Counted from the first letter of the stretch, positions 1-7,503 are shown. The stretch: DNA of 12,515 nt from Deltaproteobacteria bacterium (GCA_030606505.1 JAUWGI010000009.1:1-12515), one strand, 5' to 3'. Program-made: numbers and translations. The notes: generated from the sequence alone by a model not told the origin.

Positions 1-935
1 TGATGTACGTCACCCTGGAGCCATGCGCCCACTACGGGCGGACACCGCCCTGCACCGAGGCCATCATCTCCGCCGGTATCAGGGGCGTCCACATGGCCAT
101 GCTCGACCCCAACCCGGTGGTTTCGGGGCGGGGTAAAGACCATCTGGAGCAAAAGGGAATTAAAACCTACCTGGGCGAGGATGCCGAGGAGGCAAAGGAG
201 ATTAACGAGGCCTACATCAAGTTCATCACCACCGGCCTCCCCTTCGTCACCGCCAAGTTCGCCATAAGCCTGGACGGCAAGATTGCCACCAGAAAGGGTA
301 ACTCCCGGTGGATTAGCGGCCCCGAATCGAGGAAGTACGTTCACTGCCTGCGCTACACCAGCGATGCCATCATGGCCGGGGCTAATACCATCCTGGCCGA
401 TGACCCCCACCTCACCACCCGCTGTAGCGGGGGCAAGGGGGGCACCGCCCGCAAGCAGCCGCTGAGGGTGATTGTTGACGGCGAGGGGCGCACCCCCTTA
501 ACCGCCCGGGTCTTTAACGAGCCGGGGGAAACAGTGCTGGCGCTGGGCCGGGCGGCGACAACCAAGGAGAAAGCGGCTTTTACTAAAGCCGGCGCTGAAA
601 TACTGGAGCTGCCCGCCGCCGAAGGCCGGGTAGATTTAGGCAAACTTCTGGAAACACTGGGAAAAAGGGAAATAACCAGTATTCTGGTCGAGGGGGGCGG
701 TATTCTGCTCGGTTCCCTGTTCGACCAGGGGCTGGTGGACAAGGTTATCGCCTTTATCGCCCCGGTTATTATCGGCGGGGCGGAGGCCAAGACAGCAGTA
801 GCCGGGCGGGGGGTGGACCAGGTGGCGGAATCATTTAGATTAGAGGGGATGAAGGTAGAAAAGCTGGGCGACGACTTGATGGTCAGCGGCTACGTGGCCG
901 CTAAAGGGGGGTGGCGGTGTTTACCGGGATTGTAG
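1..935 (+). CDS. ribD: Riboflavin biosynthesis protein RibD, 3' part (deaminase/reductase)
   Basis: Bifunctional enzyme of riboflavin synthesis: it deaminates the pyrimidine product of GTP cyclohydrolase II and then reduces its ribosyl chain with NADPH. The gene is cut by the window edge; the frame begins at base 3. Visible are the second half of the deaminase zinc site (TLEPCAHYGRTPPC, with both Cys) and the whole reductase domain, opening with KFAISLDGKIAT and followed by SRWISG and the LVEGGG motif near the end. The HAE part of the deaminase site lies upstream, outside the window; I estimate about 65-70 residues are missing. The stop at 933-935 overlaps the start of ribE, which fits translational coupling in a rib operon. 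The identification is secure from these motifs and from the three rib genes that follow. Confidence 0.95.
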   Translation, partial: MYVTLEPCAHYGRTPPCTEAIISAGIRGVHMAMLDPNPVVSGRGKDHLEQKGIKTYLGEDAEEAKEINEAYIKFITTGLPFVTAKFAISLDGKIATRKGNSRWISGPESRKYVHCLRYTSDAIMAGANTILADDPHLTTRCSGGKGGTARKQPLRVIVDGEGRTPLTARVFNEPGETVLALGRAATTKEKAAFTKAGAEILELPAAEGRVDLGKLLETLGKREITSILVEGGGILLGSLFDQGLVDKVIAFIAPVIIGGAEAKTAVAGRGVDQVAESFRLEGMKVEKLGDDLMVSGYVAAKGGWRCLPGL

Positions 936-1546
936 AGGAAATCGGCAAAATAATATCAGCCCGGCCGGGAAATCTGAGCATTGCCGCCGGCAAAGTGCTA
1001 GAGGACATGGAAGAGGGAGCGAGTATGGCCGTTAACGGCGTATGCCTCACCGTGACCGGCTTTGACAATAAATCATTCTCCGTTGATGTGATGCCGGAGA
1101 CATTAGACAAGACCAACCTGGGTATGCTAAAAGCCGGCGACGGCGTTAACCTGGAGCGCCCGCTCACCTTAGGGGGGCGGCTGGGGGGGCACCTGGTACA
1201 GGGGCATATCGATGATACGGCCAGGGTAATATCAGTTACACCACGCGGCGATTCGATACTGGTCGGCTTTGAAGCCCCGCTCAAGCTGATGGCCTACATA
1301 GTTGAAAAGGGCTTTATCGCCGTTGACGGCGTCAGCCTGACCGTCGTCTCCAGAAATAGCGGCTTGTTTCAGGTATCGCTGGTCGGTTATACCCGGCAGC
1401 ACACTATACTGGGCAAGCGGCGGGTGGGCGATACCGTCAATCTGGAGGCGGATATTATCGCCAAATACGTGGAGCAGTTCAACCGGGACCGCGGTTCCGG
1501 AATAACCGCTGATTTTTTGCAGGAGCACGGGTTCCTGGTAGGTTAA
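917..1546 (+). CDS. ribE: Riboflavin synthase alpha chain
   Basis: Catalyses the last step, dismutation of two 6,7-dimethyl-8-ribityllumazine molecules to riboflavin. The protein is about 209 residues, normal for the family, and shows the two tandem lumazine-binding barrels: the first begins FTGIVEE and has VNGVCLTV, the second has [20 protein letters not shown] marks the first barrel's substrate site. I chose GTG at 917 because it gives the canonical (M)FTGIVEE start and sits 5 bases after an AAAGGGGGG ribosome-binding site. GTG at 911 is in frame but abuts that site. The start lies inside the end of ribD (19-bp overlap). The same family is called ribC in some organisms. It is the second gene of the rib operon here. 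Confidence 0.95.
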   Translation: MFTGIVEEIGKIISARPGNLSIAAGKVLEDMEEGASMAVNGVCLTVTGFDNKSFSVDVMPETLDKTNLGMLKAGDGVNLERPLTLGGRLGGHLVQGHIDDTARVISVTPRGDSILVGFEAPLKLMAYIVEKGFIAVDGVSLTVVSRNSGLFQVSLVGYTRQHTILGKRRVGDTVNLEADIIAKYVEQFNRDRGSGITADFLQEHGFLVG

Positions 1547-1577
1547 TTCAGAAAGGTATTTTTGAGGGAAGTAAAAT

Positions 1578-2795
1578 ATGGGTTTAGCTAAAATTACCGA
1601 AGCGATTGAGGATATAAAACAGGGGCGGTTCGTCATCATCGTTGACGACGAGGACCGGGAAAACGAGGGGGATCTGGCGCTGGCGGCGGAAAAGGTGAGC
1701 GCCCAGGCGATTAACTTCATGGCCAAGCACGGCCGGGGCTTAATCTGCCTGCCGGCCACCGGAGAGCGGCTGGACAATTTACAACTGCCGTTGATGGTCG
1801 ACGAGAACACCTGCAAGTTCGGCACCGCTTTCACCGTGTCGGTCGATGCCAAGCAGGGTACCACCACCGGTATCTCGGCAGCGGACCGGGCCAAGACCAT
1901 CAAAGCGGTGGTCGACCCGGCCACCAAACCCGACGATTTGGTCCGGCCGGGGCATATCTTCCCGCTGCGAGCCAGAGAAGGCGGCGTTCTGGTGCGGGCC
2001 GGGCAGACCGAGGCCATAGTCGATTTAGCCAAGCTGGCCGGGCTCTATCCCGCCGGGGTTATCTGCGAGATTATGAACGAAGACGGCACCATGGCGCGGC
2101 TGCCCGAGCTTGAGGTTATAGCCGACAAGTTCGGCATCAAGATAATCTCGGTGGCCGACCTCATCGCCTACCGCCGCCGCCATGAAAAGCTGGTACACCG
2201 GGTGGCCGAAGCCAAACTGCCCACCCGATACGGCGAGTTTACCGCCATCGCCTACCGCAGCGATATTGATGCCGATGAGCACCTGGCGCTGGTGATGGGA
2301 GACATAGACACCGACGAGGCGATACTGGTACGGGTGCACAGCGAGTGCCTTACCGGCGACGTCTTCGGCAGCCTGCGCTGCGACTGCGGCGACCAGATTT
2401 CCCTGGCTATGAACAGCATCGCCAAAGAAGGCCAAGGTGTCTTTCTCTATATGAGGCAGGAGGGGCGGGGTATCGGCTTCCATAATAAGATTCGTGCCTA
2501 TGCCCTTCAGGATGAGGGGCTGGATACGGTGGAGGCTAACCTCTCCCTGGGCTTTCCCTCCGACCTGCGGGACTACGGCATCGGCGCCCAGATTCTGGCC
2601 GACCTGGGCTTAAACAAGATTCGGCTGCTGACCAACAACCCCAAGAAGGTAATCGGCCTGGAGGGCTACGGCCTGGAGGTGGTGGAGAAAGTGCCCATAA
2701 TCATCGCCCCCAACCCCTATAACCGCCATTACCTGGTGACCAAGCAGAAGAAGATGGGCCACCGGCTGGAAATACCGGAGGCTTCCGATAACTAA
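1578..2795 (+). CDS. ribBA: Bifunctional DHBP synthase / GTP cyclohydrolase II
   Basis: Supplies both precursors of lumazine: the N-terminal half makes 3,4-dihydroxy-2-butanone 4-phosphate from ribulose 5-phosphate, and the C-terminal half opens the ring of GTP. The product has 405 residues, the usual length of the fusion. The RibB domain (about residues 1-200) has the acidic [10 protein letters not shown] metal site, [10 protein letters not shown] and the GHIFPLRA motif. The RibA domain (about 207-405) has [11 protein letters not shown] with the zinc cysteines in SLRCDCG, then MRQEGRGIG and [11 protein letters not shown] 1578 follows GAGGGA by 8 bases. It starts 31 bases after ribE and ends 21 bases before ribH, so it belongs to the same operon. 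Both domains look intact. Confidence 0.97.
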   Translation: MGLAKITEAIEDIKQGRFVIIVDDEDRENEGDLALAAEKVSAQAINFMAKHGRGLICLPATGERLDNLQLPLMVDENTCKFGTAFTVSVDAKQGTTTGISAADRAKTIKAVVDPATKPDDLVRPGHIFPLRAREGGVLVRAGQTEAIVDLAKLAGLYPAGVICEIMNEDGTMARLPELEVIADKFGIKIISVADLIAYRRRHEKLVHRVAEAKLPTRYGEFTAIAYRSDIDADEHLALVMGDIDTDEAILVRVHSECLTGDVFGSLRCDCGDQISLAMNSIAKEGQGVFLYMRQEGRGIGFHNKIRAYALQDEGLDTVEANLSLGFPSDLRDYGIGAQILADLGLNKIRLLTNNPKKVIGLEGYGLEVVEKVPIIIAPNPYNRHYLVTKQKKMGHRLEIPEASDN

Positions 2796-2816
2796 ACTTA
2801 AGATAAGGAGAAAACT

Positions 2817-3283
2817 ATGAGCAAGCCTATTGAAGGTATGTTAGTCGGCAAGGGGCTGAAGTTCGGGCTGGTTGCCTCCCGTTTCAACGATTTTATCACC
2901 AAGAAACTGGTGGAGGGGGCGGAGGATGCCCTGATTCGTCACGGCGTTGGGCCAGAGGATATTGACGTTGCCTGGGTGCCGGGTTCCTTTGAAATCCCTA
3001 TGGTCGCCAAAAAATTAGCCCAGACCAAGCGCTACGACGCCGTTATCTGCCTGGGGGCGGTAATTCGGGGGGAACGCCTCACTTTGAGTATATCTCCGCC
3101 GAGGTAACCAAGGGGATTGCCATGGTGGGCCTGGAGACAGGTCTGCCGGTTATCTACGGCATGGTCACCGCCGAGACGCTGGAACAGGCCATTGAGCGGG
3201 CGGGGACTAAGGAGGGGAACCAAGGCTTTAAAGCCGCCTCCAGTGCCATTGAAATGGCTAACCTGATGAAAAACATCGGCTAG
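2817..3283 (+). CDS. ribH: Lumazine synthase, interrupted by a -1 frameshift as read
   Basis: Condenses the two RibBA-derived precursors into 6,7-dimethyl-8-ribityllumazine; family members form large hollow shells. ATG 2817 has a strong AAGGAG site 6 bases upstream. The reading frame runs through [14 protein letters not shown] and WVPGSFEIP to GAVIRG, then hits six G at 3067-3072 and ends early at 3107 (96 residues). Adding one G restores the family motif [19 protein letters not shown] with its catalytic His. The restored frame runs to TAG at 3281-3283, giving 155 residues, the normal length, including the conserved C-terminal G(N/G)KG..A-type segment seen here as EGNQGFKAA. Either a sequencing error in a G run, or a recent inactivating mutation. 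The downstream part shows no further damage, which favours an error or a very young event. Confidence 0.93.
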
Positions 3284-3294
3284 TCTAAAAGCAG

Positions 3295-3579
3295 CTAAAA
3301 GGCGGCGGCCAGAGTCAACCTTGGGGAATCGGTCAGCAGTGCCTCAATCTGGGACTCGATTTGCAGACGCCTGGGGTCTCCTTCCCAGGATTTCCAATCT
3401 AGCGTGCTGAACCAAGTGCTCAGGGCAAAAAAGGTGGCTTTATCCTCCATACTCTGGAGCAGCTCACCGGAAACATAGCCCGGCTGCTGAATTAACTCAG
3501 TCCTTAGCTTGTTCAATAGCTCCACTAGATATCCCTCTTTGCCTTTTTGCACATGTCTTTCTATCAATACCTTGACCAT
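3295..3579 (-). CDS. Antibiotic biosynthesis monooxygenase (ABM)-fold small protein
   Basis: A 94-residue protein of the dimeric ferredoxin-like ABM family. It begins VKVLIERHVQKGKE and has the typical helix with LRTELIQQPGYVSGELL and the strand ATFFALSTWFS followed by W-x-x-W (DWKSWEGD). Family members include small monooxygenases and heme-degrading enzymes as well as many proteins of unknown role, so the substrate cannot be stated. A longer in-frame start exists at 3609, but ATG 3579 is preferred: GGAGG lies 8 bases upstream on this strand and it gives the family's usual N-terminus. It follows the EF-Tu domain-2-like gene by 46 bases on the same strand and is probably cotranscribed with it. 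It converges on ribH with only 11 bases between the stop codons. Confidence 0.8.
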   Translation of the reverse strand: MVKVLIERHVQKGKEGYLVELLNKLRTELIQQPGYVSGELLQSMEDKATFFALSTWFSTLDWKSWEGDPRRLQIESQIEALLTDSPRLTLAAAF

Positions 3580-3625
3580 ATTCTCTACCTCCGGCGAATC
3601 TAAAGCCAATCCCGGTAAATTTACT

Positions 3626-3880
3626 CTAGTCGGTAACCTTATAAATGGTATCTCCCCTTCTTGCCCGGTCGGTAATCTTAATCCCGATCGAGTCTCCTGC
3701 CCCGGCTTCTTGAACGTTCACATTATCAATCTGCATCGAGTCAACGTTTAGCTCCATATCGGTGGTGTGACCCTTGATATGGATTTTATCGCCCACTTTC
3801 AACGTGCCGGACAGCTCGATACCGGCCACCACGGGATGGGCAAAGAAGTCACTCACCTTACCAACTTCTTCCTCCGGCAT
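3626..3880 (-). CDS. EF-Tu domain-2-like small beta-barrel protein
   Basis: An 84-residue protein that consists essentially of the second domain (beta-barrel) of translational GTPases. Visible features are HPVVAGIELSGTLKVGDKIHIKG, then TDMELNVDSMQIDNVNVQEAGAGDSIGIKI and the closing RRGDTIYKV. The same pattern, regulated by VGD and AGDSIGI, occurs in EF-Tu and SelB domain 2. There is no GTPase domain, and the length is complete for free-standing versions known in archaea and some bacteria. Function is not established; a nucleic-acid or ribosome-related role is only inferred from the fold. ATG 3880 has a GGAGGT site 6 bases upstream. A good promoter lies at 3910-3938. It is the first gene of a two-gene unit with the ABM protein. 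Confidence 0.8.
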   Translation of the reverse strand: MPEEEVGKVSDFFAHPVVAGIELSGTLKVGDKIHIKGHTTDMELNVDSMQIDNVNVQEAGAGDSIGIKITDRARRGDTIYKVTD

Positions 3881-3909
3881 AGGGGCACCTCCTTAGTCTT
3901 GTTACCCAT

Positions 3910-3938
3910 AGTATATGCCTACGATTTTAATAAATCAA
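3910..3938 (-). promoter_or_regulatory. Sigma-70-type promoter for the EF-Tu-like/ABM unit
   Basis: On the minus strand, TTGATT (3938-3933) and TATACT (3915-3910) are separated by exactly 17 bases. Transcription would start near 3903, about 22 bases before the start codon at 3880, leaving room only for the ribosome-binding site. Four of six bases match the -35 consensus and five of six the -10. Confidence 0.6.
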
Positions 3939-3952
3939 TATCATATTAGTCT

Positions 3953-3981
3953 TTGACATACCACCCTCCAACCAATATAAT
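3953..3981 (+). promoter_or_regulatory. Perfect-consensus sigma-70 promoter
   Basis: TTGACA (3953-3958), 17 bases, TATAAT (3976-3981): a full match to the housekeeping consensus at optimal spacing. The predicted start near 3988 gives a leader of about 27 bases to the TTG start codon at 4015. It stands back to back with the minus-strand promoter at 3910-3938, with 14 bases between the -35 boxes. Confidence 0.8.
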
Positions 3982-4014
3982 GAACCCAGCTATAATCTCC
4001 CCCGAGGTGCGCTC

Positions 4015-4245
4015 TTGGCCGAGAAGGATAACCCCGGTGCGGCAGAAGATGATAAGTCACTAAATATCGAACGCATCAAGCGGCGTCTTGATATGCTGGA
4101 CCAGCGCCTGGACAATATCGACTCCATGGTTACCGCCGTTGCCGAGCGGGTTATGGAGCAGCCGCTTAACTTCAGCCTTACCTGCCCCCACTGCGGCAAG
4201 AATATAGAGATTACCATTTTAGGCAACCAGAAACCAACCGCATAG
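4015..4245 (+). CDS. Small coiled-coil protein with a single CPHC zinc-knuckle motif
   Basis: A 76-residue protein I do not recognise as a named family. Residues about 17-48 form a charged amphipathic helix (IKRRLDMLDQRLDNIDSMV), likely a coiled coil. The C-terminal part has one CPHCGKNIEI knuckle (Cys57, Cys60), half a zinc ribbon, so zinc binding would need a dimer or a partner. The start is TTG 4015, with GAGGTG five bases before it. The first in-frame ATG is 26 codons later and would remove the N-terminal region, so TTG is preferred. The gene sits directly behind a perfect sigma-70 promoter and is followed by a terminator-like hairpin, so it is probably a well-transcribed single-gene unit. 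The function is unknown. Confidence 0.7.
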   Translation: MAEKDNPGAAEDDKSLNIERIKRRLDMLDQRLDNIDSMVTAVAERVMEQPLNFSLTCPHCGKNIEITILGNQKPTA

Positions 4246-4288
4246 TACCCGGGTGCAATATTTTGGCTAGCTAAATCTCTGGTGCCGG

Positions 4289-4310
4289 CAGGGCGGCCAG
4301 GCCCTGTTTT
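4289..4310 (+). terminator. Rho-independent terminator-like hairpin
   Basis: CAGGGC (4289-4294) and GCCCTG (4301-4306) form a six-pair GC-rich stem with a six-base loop, followed at once by TTTT. It lies 43 bases after the small zinc-knuckle gene and before the symporter. Larger nested pairing (GGTGCC at 4281, GGCACC at 4321) is also possible. Apart from this hairpin the 4246-4369 gap shows only the symporter's ribosome-binding site. The T run is short, so readthrough is likely. Confidence 0.5.
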
Positions 4311-4369
4311 ACCCGCCGCGGGCACCGCTCACATTAAAAACATCCTACCCTTAAAGGACGGATACAAAC

Positions 4370-5764
4370 ATGCTGGGACTGATAGTTATTGCCATCTACT
4401 TTATAGCCATGATTGCCATCGGGCTGGTGAGCCGGCGGCGGGCGAGGGGGGCGGATAATTTCTTCATTGCCGGCAGGAGTGGTTCCTCCTTATTTATCAC
4501 CGGCTCGCTGCTGGCAACTATTATCGGCGGCTCAGCCATCATGGTTACCAGCAGCCTGGGCTTTACCCGTGGTCTGACCGGGATATGGTGGTTACTGGTC
4601 GGCAGCATTGGCCTGATTGTCCTGGGTATTTTCCTGGCCAAGAAGGTAAGAGAGTTCGGGCTTTATACCCTGCCCGAGCTGGTGGAAAAGCAATACAACA
4701 GGTGGGTGGCACTGGCCGGGTCAATCCTTATCGTCGTCGCCTGGACAGGTGTTATAGGCGCTCAAATCATAGCCGCCGGGAGCATAATGAGCGTTCTGGG
4801 AATAGGTGACCCCCGTTTATGGATGTTACTTTTTACCGCGGTCTTTGTCGGCTACACCATACTCGGAGGTCAGCATGCCATTCTTCGAACTGACACCCTG
4901 CAGACAGTAATAATATTCGCCGGAATCTTCGGCGCCCTGGTTCTGGTCTTCTCGCGCTTTGGCGGGTGGAGCGGGCTGATGAGCGCTCTCCCCCCGGAAC
5001 GGTTTACTTTTCCCACCGGCCCCCAGTTCGGCGGCTACGAGCTGGCGGTGCTGCTCCTGCTGGTGGGGCTGACCTACGTGGTGGGACCGGATATGTACTC
5101 CCGGTTATTCTGTGCCAAGGATGCCGGTACGGCCAGAAAATCGGTATTCTGGGCGGCGCTGCTGATTATTCCCATTGCCCTAGCAATTACCATAATAGGC
5201 ATGGGGGCCTCCGCCCTTTTCCCCGATATCGCCTCAAACCAGGCCTTCCCGATGGTAATAAAGGAGGTTCTATCCCCTGTCTGGGGCAGTATAGTCCTGG
5301 CCGCCTTGCTCTGCGCGTTTATGTCCTCGGCCGATACCTGCCTGATGACCGCCAGCACCATACTCTCCGTGGATATAGTGGGGCGGTTCAAACCTTCACT
5401 TGACCAGAGGAAAATCCTGCTCTTTTCCCGCTGGGGGATAGTGGTGCTGGGAGTGGCTTCTTTAATCCTGGCTCTGTATCTGGCCGATATAGTAACCGCC
5501 ATCCTCTTCGCCTTCACGGTATACACCGCCGGCCTGATTCTGCCGGTGCTTGCCGGCTTCTACAAAGACAAATTAAAGGTCACCCCGGCAGGAGCGCTGG
5601 CGGCCATTATCGGCGGGGGAGGGGTGGCGCTGGTGAGCAAATTGCTGGCCATAAAATACCTGGATCTGGGCAGCCTGCTGATAAGCGGCATACTCCTCTT
5701 CCTGGTGAGCTTCATCGATAACCGGATAAGAAGCCAGCGCCTTGACGCTGGTAAAGGCGTTTAG
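4370..5764 (+). CDS. Sodium:solute symporter (SSS family)
   Basis: A 464-residue integral membrane transporter that couples sodium entry to solute uptake. The sequence is almost wholly hydrophobic, with about 12-13 membrane segments. It begins with the family's TM1 and the RRRARGADNFFIAGR loop, carries GSAIMVTSSLGF in TM2 and the family stretch GGQHAILRTDTLQ. It also has FMSSADTCLMTAST, whose two serines form the conserved second sodium site. The length is typical. The substrate cannot be told from sequence; the family takes up proline, pantothenate, sugars, carboxylates and others, and no metabolic neighbour points to one. ATG 4370 has AAAGGA 11 bases upstream. Its last codons contain the promoter of the following tRNA gene. 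Confidence 0.88.
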   Translation: MLGLIVIAIYFIAMIAIGLVSRRRARGADNFFIAGRSGSSLFITGSLLATIIGGSAIMVTSSLGFTRGLTGIWWLLVGSIGLIVLGIFLAKKVREFGLYTLPELVEKQYNRWVALAGSILIVVAWTGVIGAQIIAAGSIMSVLGIGDPRLWMLLFTAVFVGYTILGGQHAILRTDTLQTVIIFAGIFGALVLVFSRFGGWSGLMSALPPERFTFPTGPQFGGYELAVLLLLVGLTYVVGPDMYSRLFCAKDAGTARKSVFWAALLIIPIALAITIIGMGASALFPDIASNQAFPMVIKEVLSPVWGSIVLAALLCAFMSSADTCLMTASTILSVDIVGRFKPSLDQRKILLFSRWGIVVLGVASLILALYLADIVTAILFAFTVYTAGLILPVLAGFYKDKLKVTPAGALAAIIGGGGVALVSKLLAIKYLDLGSLLISGILLFLVSFIDNRIRSQRLDAGKGV

Positions 5765-5770
5765 TAGAAT
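5742..5770 (+). promoter_or_regulatory. tRNA-Val promoter inside the end of the symporter gene
   Basis: TTGACG (5742-5747), a 17-base spacer, then TAGAAT (5765-5770). Each box has one mismatch to consensus. The predicted start is about 5777, only some 5 bases before the mature tRNA end, as is usual for stable RNA genes. The -35 box and spacer lie within the last codons of the symporter gene. Confidence 0.6.
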
Positions 5771-5781
5771 TGCTGTAACGG

Positions 5782-5858
5782 GGGCGGTTAGCTCAGTTGG
5801 TTAGAGCACTGCGTTGACATCGCAGAGGTCACTGGTTCGAGCCCAGTATCGCCCACCA
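5782..5858 (+). tRNA. tRNA-Val (GAC)
   Basis: A complete 77-base cloverleaf with encoded CCA. The acceptor arm GGGCGGT pairs with ATCGCCC (one G-T pair), the D arm is GCTC/GAGC, the anticodon stem CTGCG/CGCAG encloses TTGACAT with anticodon GAC, and the T arm is ACTGG/CCAGT around TTCGAGC. All arms are intact, so this is the functional copy. It decodes GUC and GUU. From position 5818, at the last base of the anticodon, its 3' half is repeated at 9468. Confidence 0.97.
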
Positions 5859-5950
5859 TAGCATCAGTTCCAGGACAGGACTTGCCGCTAAGCGTCGTCC
5901 TGGAAGCACTGCTCGGATCAGATGGGAAGAGGAGGTTGAGGCTGTGGCAC
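5818..5950 (+). repeat. Direct repeat copy 1 (tRNA-Val 3' half plus 92 bp), attachment-site-like
   Basis: 133 bp identical to 9468-9600 except at four positions, with no gaps. It starts at the last anticodon base of the intact tRNA-Val gene and runs 92 bp past its CCA. It ends where an orphan 3' half of another tRNA begins (5951). Direct repeats of a tRNA 3' end flanking accessory genes are the classic mark of tyrosine-recombinase integration; here the repeat is longer than a usual core site. All four differences are C-to-T or G-to-A going from this copy to the other. Confidence 0.9.
5868..5905 (+). other. Long-loop hairpin downstream of tRNA-Val
   Basis: TTCCAGGAC (5868-5876) and GTCCTGGAA (5897-5905) are a perfect nine-base inverted repeat around a 20-base loop, starting 10 bases after the tRNA CCA. 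It has no T run, so it is more likely a processing or recombinase-binding structure than a simple terminator. In repeat copy 2 (9518-9555) one stem base is changed, so the stem is kept intact only beside the working tRNA. Confidence 0.55.
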
Positions 5951-5993
5951 CATAACCCAAAGGTCGCTGGTTCGAATCCAGCCCCCGCTACCA
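5951..5993 (+). pseudogene. Orphan 3' half of a CAT-anticodon tRNA (tRNA-Met type)
   Basis: The 43 bases start at CATAACCC, matching the anticodon CAT and the 3' side of the anticodon stem. They continue with a variable loop ending AGGTC, a perfect T arm (GCTGG, TTCGAAT, CCAGC), the 3' acceptor strand CCCCGCT and ACCA. No matching 5' half lies upstream: the preceding bases belong to the 133-bp repeat and cannot pair with the acceptor strand. The fragment is not a functional tRNA. It is best read as the attachment-site remnant of an element that used a tRNA-Met or tRNA-Ile2 gene. The spacer 5994-6030 holds nothing else recognisable. Confidence 0.85.
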
Positions 5994-6030
5994 ATTGAAT
6001 TTTAGGGGCGCTAGGTACAGGCCAGCGCAA

Positions 6031-6942
6031 CTATTGACTTGCGCCTGAGGACTTTTTACCCTTATTGGTCTTTTGGGGCTTGTCATTATCCTCCGGCTGT
6101 CCTTCTGATTTAACCCTGACGAAGTCCTGGTCGGTACCGCTCTGACCAATCTGTGGTTTCAAGATGTACTGGCCGCTTTTCCCCGCCTCTACCACGGTTA
6201 GATCGTAAACGAAGTTGGTTAATTCACCGCTCTCAACATTGAACGGCTTTAATATCTGCAATTTGCCGCTGGGCAGTTTAATTTCTACCTGCTCTTCACT
6301 GTCCCAAAGGACGCCACTAACCTGAGATACCTCAAGGAATACCTTGTTATATTCACCGTCAGGTATATCTCCTCTCCAGATCTCTTGTGCCCGGTTGCCC
6401 TGCAAGTCGGTCAGGTTCACCGTCTGTACCTCCGGTCTAAATTCAATCCTCTTTTCTTCGTCTCCCCCAAGATGCAGGGTCACTTTTGATATTGAGAGGT
6501 CAAGTTCCTGAAAGTCACCGATAGCATTAACTTCGTCACTCACCAGGAAGGCAAAATTGCCTTCAGCGTTGGGCTGGGCAATCATCACTGGTGGCATGGG
6601 CGCCGGTCTCAAACCAAAGTAAACAACCAGGGCAATAACGATAGCGGCCGCTACCGGAGCCCATACCTTTGACCAGCCCAGTATCCAGTTAACTAGCGGC
6701 CGTTTTCTCTCACGCCTTTCCCTTGATGCTACCAGAGCCGCATTGAAGCGCTGCCTGTGCAGATTCTTAGCCTGTACCGAAGGGGTAAAGCAATAGGCGG
6801 TCTTCGTCTTAAGCATGGCGGAGAGAAGGGGCTCCAGTGCCTCACTGTACTCAGGAAAATCGGTGAGACAATTCTCAATGCTCTCACCGCGGTTTATGCG
6901 GTCGATACATTCATCGATTATCTTGTCAAGTCTATCCTTCAT
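6031..6942 (-). CDS. Membrane anti-sigma factor with DUF4382-like outer domain
   Basis: About 303 residues. The N-terminal cytoplasmic part (1-90) has LDKIIDECIDRINRGESIE, FPEYSEALEPLL and an Arg/Lys-rich stretch ERRERKR, the N-terminal pattern seen in Chloroflexota proteins encoded next to ECF sigma genes. One membrane helix follows at about 94-111 (WAPVAAAIVIALVVYF). The outer domain (about 126-266) resembles DUF4382: F.FLVSDEVNAIGDF, ISKVTLHLGG, DGEYNKVFLEV, then LPSGKLQILKPF and YILKPQIG. The tail is Lys-rich and polar. ATG 6942 with GGGA seven bases upstream is chosen; an in-frame TTG at 6960 would add six residues. The gene lies 30 bases after the sigma stop, so the pair is cotranscribed. 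The anti-sigma role is inferred from topology and position; the DUF4382 resemblance can be read directly against the lipoprotein at 8060. Confidence 0.8.
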   Translation of the reverse strand: MKDRLDKIIDECIDRINRGESIENCLTDFPEYSEALEPLLSAMLKTKTAYCFTPSVQAKNLHRQRFNAALVASRERRERKRPLVNWILGWSKVWAPVAAAIVIALVVYFGLRPAPMPPVMIAQPNAEGNFAFLVSDEVNAIGDFQELDLSISKVTLHLGGDEEKRIEFRPEVQTVNLTDLQGNRAQEIWRGDIPDGEYNKVFLEVSQVSGVLWDSEEQVEIKLPSGKLQILKPFNVESGELTNFVYDLTVVEAGKSGQYILKPQIGQSGTDQDFVRVKSEGQPEDNDKPQKTNKGKKSSGASQ

Positions 6943-6972
6943 TTCAATATCCCATGCCAAAGCTCTGTCAAT

Positions 6973-7503
6973 TCACCAGTCCAACAGGGTGCGTAATCTT
7001 TCTACAGCAGCGCGCTGCATCTCACGCACTGCTCCATCGCTCTTCTGTAGAATAGCCCCTACCTCTTTGGAGCTTAGGCCACCAAAGAAACGCAGCTGCA
7101 CCACCTCTCTCTGCTCCGGCGTGAGTTTCTGCATGGCCTCATTCACCTTTTCCATCTCAATGTTCTTCTCGGCCGCGGCCACCGGGTCTTCCCTTGTCAT
7201 TATCGTCACCCCCTCTATGGAAACGGTAGTAACCCTTCCCTTTTTCCGCAAATGGTCAACCAACGCATTGTGGGCAATTCTAAACAGCCAAGCCTGCATC
7301 GGGATGCCACGCTCCTTATATGATTTAAGTGACTCAAGTGCTTTAACGAAAACATCCCCGGCCAGGTCTTCGGCTTCATTCCTATCACCGATGCGTACAT
7401 AGATATAATGCGCAATCCTGTCAAAGTACTCATCGTAGAGGCTGGCAAGCCTGTTCTCCTTCTCTCTTTGCTCATCTATCTGCTTTTTCACTTCAGCACT
7501 CAT
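6973..7503 (-). CDS. ECF-type RNA polymerase sigma factor
   Basis: 176 residues, the size of an extracytoplasmic-function sigma factor with only regions 2 and 4. Region 2 (about 20-88) has YDEYFDRIAHYIYVRIGD, EAEDLAGDVFVKAL and AWLFRIAHNALVDHLRKK, the core-binding and -10-recognition helices. Region 4 (about 122-172) has LTPEQREVVQLRFF and LSSKEVGAILQKSDGAV, the -35-reading helix-turn-helix. ATG 7503 has a weak ribosome-binding site (ACGGA). It is the middle gene of an operon with a small coiled-coil gene upstream and the anti-sigma gene downstream. By analogy with other ECF pairs it would be held inactive at the membrane by the next protein. Its targets are unknown; candidates are the two motif-sharing promoters at 7796-7826 and 7921-7951. 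Confidence 0.95.
   Translation of the reverse strand: MSAEVKKQIDEQREKENRLASLYDEYFDRIAHYIYVRIGDRNEAEDLAGDVFVKALESLKSYKERGIPMQAWLFRIAHNALVDHLRKKGRVTTVSIEGVTIMTREDPVAAAEKNIEMEKVNEAMQKLTPEQREVVQLRFFGGLSSKEVGAILQKSDGAVREMQRAAVERLRTLLDW

Noticed and set aside
353-790. Long minus-strand frames opposite ribD, ribBA, the symporter and the E1 genes
   Set aside because: They are shadows of GC-rich coding strands, low in recognisable motifs and without ribosome-binding sites; the frame on the other strand has clear family motifs in each case.
5788-6030. Minus-strand 80-residue frame containing GAGFEPATFGL and GDTGLEPVTSA strings
   Set aside because: These strings are the well-known product of translating antisense tRNA T arms; the frame covers tRNA-Val and the tRNA-Met-type half and has no independent coding signal.
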